Positions 5,444-9,794 of a DNA stretch of 9,794 nucleotides are shown here, one piece after another. Source of the stretch: a bacterium (GTDB lineage: Bacteria > UBP18 > UBA7526); the NCBI GenBank assembly GCA_030615855.1, contig JAUWYL010000031.1:1-9794 (forward strand). The letters are read 5' to 3'. Numbering within the stretch: the first letter of the stretch is position 1; each line of letters begins with the position of its first letter. The notes beneath the pieces are model-generated. The model saw only the letters and a program-made list of their open reading frames with translations. It was not told the DNA's origin and did not search any database. The translations under genes were made by a program, and so were the position numbers.

Positions 5444-7760
5444 CGCAAAGACGCCAAACGCTAAACCACAAAATACCTTACTTAAAGAAATAGTACTTTT
5501 TTCTTTTTGCTTAATTATCTTACTAAGTCTTATTCCGGCCTACGCTGAGGCTACGGTGGGTAGGCCGGTTCAGAATGAATTCGTTCGGGTAGAGGTCCTC
5601 TCCTCCCGGAATGAAAAAGGTCCTATTTCTAAAGACCTCTTTCGCTATCCACCCCAGGCTCAGCACCTCTCCTTAAAGATACTGAGCGGGTCCCATAGAG
5701 GAGAAATAGTCAGTTTTGACAATCATCTGGTTGGCCATCGGGGCTATGACATCTTCCTCGATCCTGGGGATAAAGTTCTTGTTCAGATAATCACCACACT
5801 TAGCGGGGAGATCTCCTCCCTCTCCTTAGTGAGCCATATAAGGGATAGGTTCATCCTGCTTCTCATCCTCTTCTTTCTCCTTTCCTTAGTTCTGATGGGA
5901 GGCCTGAAGAAGGGTCTATCCACCGCTCTCTCCCTAATCCTCACCCTGGGCCTGGTCTTCTTCATTATGCTTCCCCTCTTAAAGCTCGGCTTTCCGCCAT
6001 TATTAGTGGGAGTCCTCATCTCCATTATTGCTGCTGCCCTAACCCTCTATTTAATCGGTGGAGGAGGGGTTAAAAGCCTTTCCGCCATCCTGAGCACCAT
6101 TATGGGAGTTCTGATCGTTGGGGGGTTGGCCCTGGTCGGTGCTCACTTCATGCACCTCAATGGTTATCATATGGAGGAATCGAAGACCCTGGTCTTCTAC
6201 CTCCGTCACTCTCTAACCTGCCGATTGAGCGATTTGCGGGGCCTCCTCCTGGTAGGAATTATTATCGGTGGGTTGGGAGTAATGATGGATGTGGCCATCA
6301 GTATGGCCTCCAGTGTCTATGAGATAAAGGGGGCTCACCCCAAGATCAGCCAGAAGGAACTGGTTAAGAGTGGGATGAACGTGGGAAGGGATATCATGGC
6401 CACCATGGCCAATAGCCTCATCCTGGCCTATCTGGGCCTCACCCTTCCCCTAATCCTGACCTTTATGATTATGGGTACCCCCTTCTTGCGTATCTCTAAC
6501 TGGGCCTTCCTGGATGTCGAGATCCTGGCTGCCCTGGCAGGGAGTATCGGCTTTGTCCTGGTCATTCCTCTAACAGTAATAATAACTACTACCCTTTTAT
6601 ACAAGAGGATTCCCTTCTCCGGAATCAAAAGGGCAGCAATCATTCTTCTGCTACTTCTGACCCTGGGAACCGGGGTTCATGCTAAAGATGGCGGGGAGCT
6701 TCTACCGGAGTCTGAGCTTCGCACCCATCCCCTGGTCTTCATTAAGGAAAGAGAGGAGGAGTTTGTTCGGGGAAAGGTTTTAGATATAGATAGAAAAGGC
6801 CCTAAAGAAGAGATAATCACCTTTAAGGTCTTAGGGGGAAGATATAAGAATAGAGTAGTGGATGTACCAAATTACCTAACAGGTAGACCCCAGTACGACC
6901 TTCTATTCAAAGAGGGCGACCAGGCACTCCTTCGCCTATCCCAGGAAGAGTTCTTCATCGCTGACTATGTTCGAGATAGGTTTCTATTCATTCTGGCGGG
7001 AGTATTCATTGCTCTTCTAATCCTGATTGGTAGAGCAAAGGGCCTGCGCACCGCCCTGGCTCTGGGGATAACCTTAGCTCTGGTCCTCTTCCTCTTCCTG
7101 CCTCTTATTAGACTCGGGTTTCCCCCTCTTCCCTTGAGTATTCTGGTCTCCATTCTAGCCACTCTATTTACTCTCTATCTTGTGGCCGGCTTTGGAATTA
7201 AGGGACACTGCGCTATTCTGGGAACCTCCCTGGGTATCCTCATCGCCGCTTTTCTATCCTTAGGAGCAAAGGAGATTTTAAAGATTACTGGCTTCAGCTC
7301 TGAAGGGATAAGGGCCTTAAGTTACTTCTCCCGCCATTATGGAGGAGACCTTATTACCGATATGGGAGGTGTTCTTACCTCAGCCATCATTATTGGTGCC
7401 CTGGGTGTAGTCATGGATGTAGCCATTACTGTCTCTTCTAGTATGTCAGAGATAAAGGGGGCCTATCCCGGGATCGGCCAGAAGGAACTGGTCAAGAGGG
7501 GAATGAACGTGGGAAGAGATATCATGGCCACCATGGCCAATAGTCTCATCCTGGTCTATCTGGGGGGAGGTCTATTAGCCCTCATGATCTATATCGCGGG
7601 AGAATTTCCCCTCATTCAAATCATGAATACAGAATTTGTTGCCTTAGAGGTAACCCGGGCCTTGGCAGGAAGCCTGGGATTTGTCTTCGTCATTCCTGCT
7701 ACGGCTCTCATCAGTGGGTACTGGCTATCTAAACCACTGAGAACACGAAAGAGCAAGTGA
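5421..7760 (+). CDS. Duplicated YibE/F-family multi-pass membrane protein (two units fused)
   Basis: YibE/F proteins are membrane proteins of unknown function, normally about 350-400 residues; this one has 779 because two complete units are fused. Unit 1 has a signal-like segment (22-42), a soluble beta-rich region (about 54-135), RDRF, and then some seven to eight hydrophobic helices. Unit 2 repeats the plan: another signal-like stretch (404-421, ending GVHA), a soluble region (about 437-512), RDRF (518-521) and helices to the end. Each unit has the family signature with a conserved MDVAI core, EIKGA.P and GMNVGRDIMATMANSLIL (318-335 and 694-711). The ATG at 5421 follows AGGTGAG; a GTG at 5412 is an alternative. 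The first 20 residues are polar and encoded by repeat-like DNA, so the biological start is uncertain. The gene sits between two NifX-like genes, which suggests transport or a membrane anchor for their cargo (inference). Confidence 0.9.
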   Translation: MGSLKQSNAKTPNAKPQNTLLKEIVLFSFCLIILLSLIPAYAEATVGRPVQNEFVRVEVLSSRNEKGPISKDLFRYPPQAQHLSLKILSGSHRGEIVSFDNHLVGHRGYDIFLDPGDKVLVQIITTLSGEISSLSLVSHIRDRFILLLILFFLLSLVLMGGLKKGLSTALSLILTLGLVFFIMLPLLKLGFPPLLVGVLISIIAAALTLYLIGGGGVKSLSAILSTIMGVLIVGGLALVGAHFMHLNGYHMEESKTLVFYLRHSLTCRLSDLRGLLLVGIIIGGLGVMMDVAISMASSVYEIKGAHPKISQKELVKSGMNVGRDIMATMANSLILAYLGLTLPLILTFMIMGTPFLRISNWAFLDVEILAALAGSIGFVLVIPLTVIITTTLLYKRIPFSGIKRAAIILLLLLTLGTGVHAKDGGELLPESELRTHPLVFIKEREEEFVRGKVLDIDRKGPKEEIITFKVLGGRYKNRVVDVPNYLTGRPQYDLLFKEGDQALLRLSQEEFFIADYVRDRFLFILAGVFIALLILIGRAKGLRTALALGITLALVLFLFLPLIRLGFPPLPLSILVSILATLFTLYLVAGFGIKGHCAILGTSLGILIAAFLSLGAKEILKITGFSSEGIRALSYFSRHYGGDLITDMGGVLTSAIIIGALGVVMDVAITVSSSMSEIKGAYPGIGQKELVKRGMNVGRDIMATMANSLILVYLGGGLLALMIYIAGEFPLIQIMNTEFVALEVTRALAGSLGFVFVIPATALISGYWLSKPLRTRKSK
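5441..5466 (+). repeat. ACGC-phrase repeat in the 5' end of the YibE/F reading frame
   Basis: ACGCAAAG, ACGCCAA and ACGCTAAA follow one another from 5443 on, directly after the TAA of the NifX-like gene. It looks like an intergenic phrase that has become the first codons of the next gene. Confidence 0.55.
5535..5568 (+). repeat. 9-bp perfect inverted repeat within the YibE/F signal-peptide region
   Basis: CCGGCCTAC (5535-5543) pairs with GTAGGCCGG (5560-5568) around a 16-nt loop. It encodes the AYAEATVGRP stretch around the expected signal-peptidase site. The GC-rich arms stand out from the AT-rich DNA just upstream and resemble a small mobile palindromic element. Confidence 0.6.
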
Positions 7761-7784
7761 GAAAGTGGGAAAGTGGGAAAGTGA
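7761..7784 (+). repeat. 8-bp tandem phrase GAAAGTGG, three units
   Basis: GAAAGTGG, GAAAGTGG and GAAAGTGA lie end to end immediately after the YibE/F stop codon. A TTGATA/TATCAA inverted repeat (7786-7800) follows. Confidence 0.7.
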
Positions 7785-7810
7785 GTTGATAAGCTATCAA
7801 TCTATTAAGT

Positions 7811-7855
7811 ATCTGTGATCTGTGGCAATCTGTATTTTATCTGTGTGAATCTGTG
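7811..7855 (+). repeat. ATCTGTG phrase, five units
   Basis: ATCTGTG or ATCTGTA occurs at 7811, 7818, 7828, 7839 and 7849, the last four 10-11 bp apart. The array ends 4 bp before the ribosome site of the second NifX-like gene. I recall similar phrases in intergenic DNA of several unrelated bacteria, with no known function. Confidence 0.75.
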
Positions 7856-7859
7856 TTGT

Positions 7860-7867
7860 AAGGAGGT
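7860..7867 (+). promoter_or_regulatory. Ribosome binding site deciding the start of the second NifX-like gene
   Basis: A perfect AAGGAGGT lies 7 nt before the ATG at 7875. It rules out an upstream in-frame ATG at 7815, which would translate the ATCTGTG repeat. Confidence 0.9.
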
Positions 7868-7874
7868 AAAGAGA

Positions 7875-8189
7875 ATGAAAATTGCCGTATCATCTACCGG
7901 AGGTTCATTGAGCGCTCAGGTGAGTGAGAAGTTTGGCCGGGCACAGTATTTCCTCATCGTTGATTCTGATACTATGAAATTCGATGTGGTGCCCAACCCC
8001 TATACCGGTGAACTATCCGGGGTAGGTCCTCATACTGCCTCTCTCATTGCCAAGCATGGAGCAGAGGTGGTTTTGACCGGCGCCTGCGGCCCCAATGCTA
8101 AGGCAGCTTTAGAAAGCGCCGGAGTCAAGGTAATAACCGGAATAAGTGGTACTGTCTCAGAAGCAGTGAAAGGATATAGTGGGAAGTAA
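7875..8189 (+). CDS. NifX/NafY-family cofactor-binding protein 2
   Basis: This 104-residue protein belongs to the same family as the one at 5078-5443: MKIAVSSTGGSLSAQVSEKF opens it, FGRAQYFLIVD is at 20-30, VVPNPYTG at 38-45, GACGPNAKAALESAGV at 69-84 and ITGISGTV at 87-94. It is a bare core domain without the C-terminal cysteine tail of protein 1. It also lacks the PGHHPG histidines and has a single cysteine (C71, in GACGP), so the two are diverged paralogues that may carry or hand over different forms of a cofactor. The start is set by a perfect ribosome site. It overlaps the DUF169 gene by 11 nt. Confidence 0.92.
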   Translation: MKIAVSSTGGSLSAQVSEKFGRAQYFLIVDSDTMKFDVVPNPYTGELSGVGPHTASLIAKHGAEVVLTGACGPNAKAALESAGVKVITGISGTVSEAVKGYSGK

Positions 8190-8805
8190 CAGAATCGGAA
8201 TAGCCATTGTTAAAAAAGAACCTGTAGGAATTGAGAGAGTGAAATCTTCGGATAAACACTGCCATTTTGTTGGCCAGGCCAGAGGAGGGACTGTTCTTTA
8301 TGCCCGAGGCGAAGATATCTCCTGCCCTCTGGCCAGATTTTATTTAGGACTTGAAAGAAAGAATTTAAGAGATCTCTCACGAACTTTGGTAAAAGAACTC
8401 TCTCAGACTTTAGTTAGCTGGGATGATGCTATTGATGAGAAGGTAGCCTTAAGCTATTTGAATTCAGGCCATTGTCTAAAAGAGAGCGAAAAATGTATTA
8501 TCTACTTTCCTTATCCCACCAAAAATCTAAAAGCAGATGTCATCATTATCATAGACAATCCTCAAGAGATTATGATTCTGGTGCAGAAATTTTCTCGCAC
8601 TACGGGGAAAAGAATTAAGGCCAGTATGAGTGGCATTGGAGCCATATGTGGGGAGTGCACCGCTTATCCCTTGATAACCGGTCAGGCCAATGTTTCTTTA
8701 GGCTGTTATGGTTCAAGGCCGGGAGTAAATTTAAGTAAAGAGGAACTTTTCTTAAGCATTCCTACCGATTCCCGGGTAGCCAAAATTTTATTGGAAGGAA
8801 AGTAA
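8179..8805 (+). CDS. DUF169-family protein (COG2043 type)
   Basis: The 208-residue cytoplasmic protein matches the general plan of DUF169: an early cysteine (C28), a GEDISCP motif (44-50), a hydrophobic strand ADVIIIIDNPQEIM (119-132) and a closing cysteine block, CGEC at 157-160 followed by TAYPL and GCYGSRPG (C176). Seven cysteines in all make a metal or iron-sulfur site possible. The function of the family is unknown. The GTG start at 8179 overlaps the NifX-like gene by 11 nt and is preceded by AAAGGA, so the genes are coupled. The base composition is more AT-rich than the YibE/F gene. Assignment rests on remembered family motifs and is moderately sure. Confidence 0.78.
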   Translation: MGSNRIGIAIVKKEPVGIERVKSSDKHCHFVGQARGGTVLYARGEDISCPLARFYLGLERKNLRDLSRTLVKELSQTLVSWDDAIDEKVALSYLNSGHCLKESEKCIIYFPYPTKNLKADVIIIIDNPQEIMILVQKFSRTTGKRIKASMSGIGAICGECTAYPLITGQANVSLGCYGSRPGVNLSKEELFLSIPTDSRVAKILLEGK

Positions 8806-8807
8806 CT

Positions 8808-9596
8808 ATGTATAAAAGAATTCTTGTTATTGTTTTATTTTCTGTTTTGGTTCCCGCAGCAGCTACCGCCCAGGATATATCTTTTACTATCTTGTACAAT
8901 AATGTTCCCTATAATGAGGAACTTACTACTGCCTGGGGCTTCTCCTGCCTCATTGAGGGTTTAGAAAAGACCATCCTCTTCGATACTGGGGGCGATGGTG
9001 AAATACTATTATCCAATATGGAGAAACTGAAGGTCGATCCTCAAAAGATAGATATCGTAGTCATCTCCCATATCCACTGGGACCATAGGGGAGGGTTGTT
9101 AAGTTTCTTAGATAAGAATAATAAAGTCACCGTCTATTTACCGACCTCTCTACCTCAAGATTTTAAGGAGAAGGTGAAGAGAAAAGGAGCTAATGTAGTC
9201 TCTATCCATAATCCAGTAAAAATCTGCGAAAATGTTCATTCCACTGGAGAATTGTCCGGCTTTGCCGGATGGATAAAGGAGCAGTCCTTAGTTATTGATA
9301 CTCCAAAAGGTCTGATGGTTGTTACTGGCTGTGCCCATCCGGGGGTAGTAAATATTGTGAGAAATGCCCAAGAGTTACTAAAAAAGGAAAGGGTTTACCT
9401 TGTCCTGGGAGGATTCCACCTCTTAGCCTATAGCGAACCCCAAGTCAAAAGAATCATTAAAAACCTGAAAGCAATTGGTGTTAAGAAGGTTGGCCCTTCC
9501 CATTGTACGGGAGGAAGGCCGATAGAATTATTCCGGAAGGCCTGGGGAGAAGACTTCTTCGATCTGGGCTGTGGCGCAAGATTAAAAATAGAGTGA
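8808..9596 (+). CDS. Metallo-beta-lactamase-fold hydrolase (COG1237 type) with signal peptide
   Basis: The 262-residue protein has the metal-binding motif SHIHWDHRGG (H88, H90, D92, H93), then TGCAHPG (C175, H177), GGFHL (H204) and SHCTGG (H232), the pattern of the COG1237 branch. This branch is often labelled as a methanopterin-biosynthesis (RFA-P synthase-like) enzyme, but most members have no proven reaction. The N-terminus is a signal peptide: a basic MYKR, a hydrophobic core and a probable cleavage after ATA at residue 21. Export is unusual for this group, which is mostly cytoplasmic. It starts 2 nt after the DUF169 stop, behind GGAAGGA. The substrate is unknown; an ester, lactone or thiol compound outside the membrane is possible. 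Confidence 0.88.
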   Translation: MYKRILVIVLFSVLVPAAATAQDISFTILYNNVPYNEELTTAWGFSCLIEGLEKTILFDTGGDGEILLSNMEKLKVDPQKIDIVVISHIHWDHRGGLLSFLDKNNKVTVYLPTSLPQDFKEKVKRKGANVVSIHNPVKICENVHSTGELSGFAGWIKEQSLVIDTPKGLMVVTGCAHPGVVNIVRNAQELLKKERVYLVLGGFHLLAYSEPQVKRIIKNLKAIGVKKVGPSHCTGGRPIELFRKAWGEDFFDLGCGARLKIE

Positions 9597-9599
9597 GTG

Positions 9600-9794
9600 A
9601 TGGCGAAAGAATTAGGAATTAGCAAAAGAAAAGAACTGGCGATTAAAGCAGCTAAAGAAGCAGGTAAGATATTAAAGGTTCATTTTGGTCGGACCATTCA
9701 GGTCAGGAGCAAAGGGGAGAGGAGCTTGGTTACTGATATCGATCTAAAGGCAGAAGAGAAGATTGTAGACCTGATTAAGAAGAACTATCCGGAA
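9600..9794 (+). CDS. Inositol monophosphatase family protein, N-terminal part (cut by window edge)
   Basis: The frame beginning at ATG 9600 is open to the end of the window and gives 65 residues. The sequence KGERSLVTDIDLKAEEKIV (38-56) and the following NYPE match the N-terminal part of the inositol monophosphatase/SuhB family, where a lysine-glycine pair and the TDID segment precede the metal site. The catalytic DPxDGT motif would lie beyond the edge. It starts 3 nt after the hydrolase stop, with only a weak GAGTGAG as ribosome site, so it is probably in the same transcript. In-frame GTG at 9597 is a possible alternative start. Members may act on inositol phosphate, fructose bisphosphate or PAP; this fragment cannot tell which. 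Confidence 0.85.
   Translation, partial: MAKELGISKRKELAIKAAKEAGKILKVHFGRTIQVRSKGERSLVTDIDLKAEEKIVDLIKKNYPE

Noticed and set aside
7815-7874. N-terminal extension of the second NifX-like protein
   Set aside because: It would translate the ATCTGTG array, and the perfect AAGGAGGT directly in front of the ATG at 7875 marks the real start.
9255-9269. TCCGGC-TTT-GCCGGA perfect hairpin
   Set aside because: It lies inside the hydrolase gene and encodes SGFAG; a 6-bp stem of this kind is expected by chance and no T-run follows.

Overview
This window is a single head-to-tail gene run, entirely on the + strand: ten complete, closely packed or overlapping genes, plus a complete gene (L-cysteine desulfidase type) overlapping a truncated membrane-protein gene at the left edge and an inositol-monophosphatase-type gene cut by the right edge. 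Strong AGGAGG-type ribosome sites, 4-nt ATGA/GTGA overlaps and the protein families point to a bacterium. The many iron-sulfur and cysteine-rich proteins, and an oxygen-sensitive type of desulfidase, suggest an anaerobe. No rRNA or diagnostic marker is present, so the phylum cannot be named; an uncultivated lineage is a guess.

Layout. 2-1376: an AT-rich segment with the C-terminal end of a membrane protein and an L-cysteine desulfidase-like [4Fe-4S] enzyme. 1389-2087: an FmdB-type zinc ribbon and a short TrmO-family protein. 2084-2941: a MinD-type ATPase with an inserted two-cluster ferredoxin. 3111-4928: an Mrp/NBP35 ATPase, a small J-domain protein coupled to it, and a SAM methyltransferase. 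5078-8189: two NifX/NafY-type cofactor-carrier proteins flanking a very large membrane protein made of two fused YibE/F units. 8179-9596: a DUF169 protein and a probably exported metallo-beta-lactamase-fold hydrolase. 9600-9794: start of an inositol monophosphatase family gene.

How it may work together (inference). No nitrogenase genes are present. The pairing of a MinD-ferredoxin ATPase, an Mrp ATPase, NifX-like proteins and a TrmO-like protein recalls the orange-protein (ORP, Mo-Cu cluster) loci of sulfate reducers. A plausible reading is a metal-sulfur cofactor assembly or handling island: the desulfidase could supply sulfide, Mrp and MinD-ferredoxin ATPases build or transfer clusters with a J-domain helper, NifX-like proteins carry the product, and the YibE/F protein and exported hydrolase form a membrane or envelope arm.

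The second notable feature is in the gaps. Nearly every intergenic space holds its own short tandem phrase (7, 8, 10 or 21 bp spacing, each with a different unit). Another such phrase, and a 9-bp perfect inverted repeat, lie inside the 5' end of the YibE/F reading frame. No convincing intrinsic terminator or sigma-70 promoter was found.
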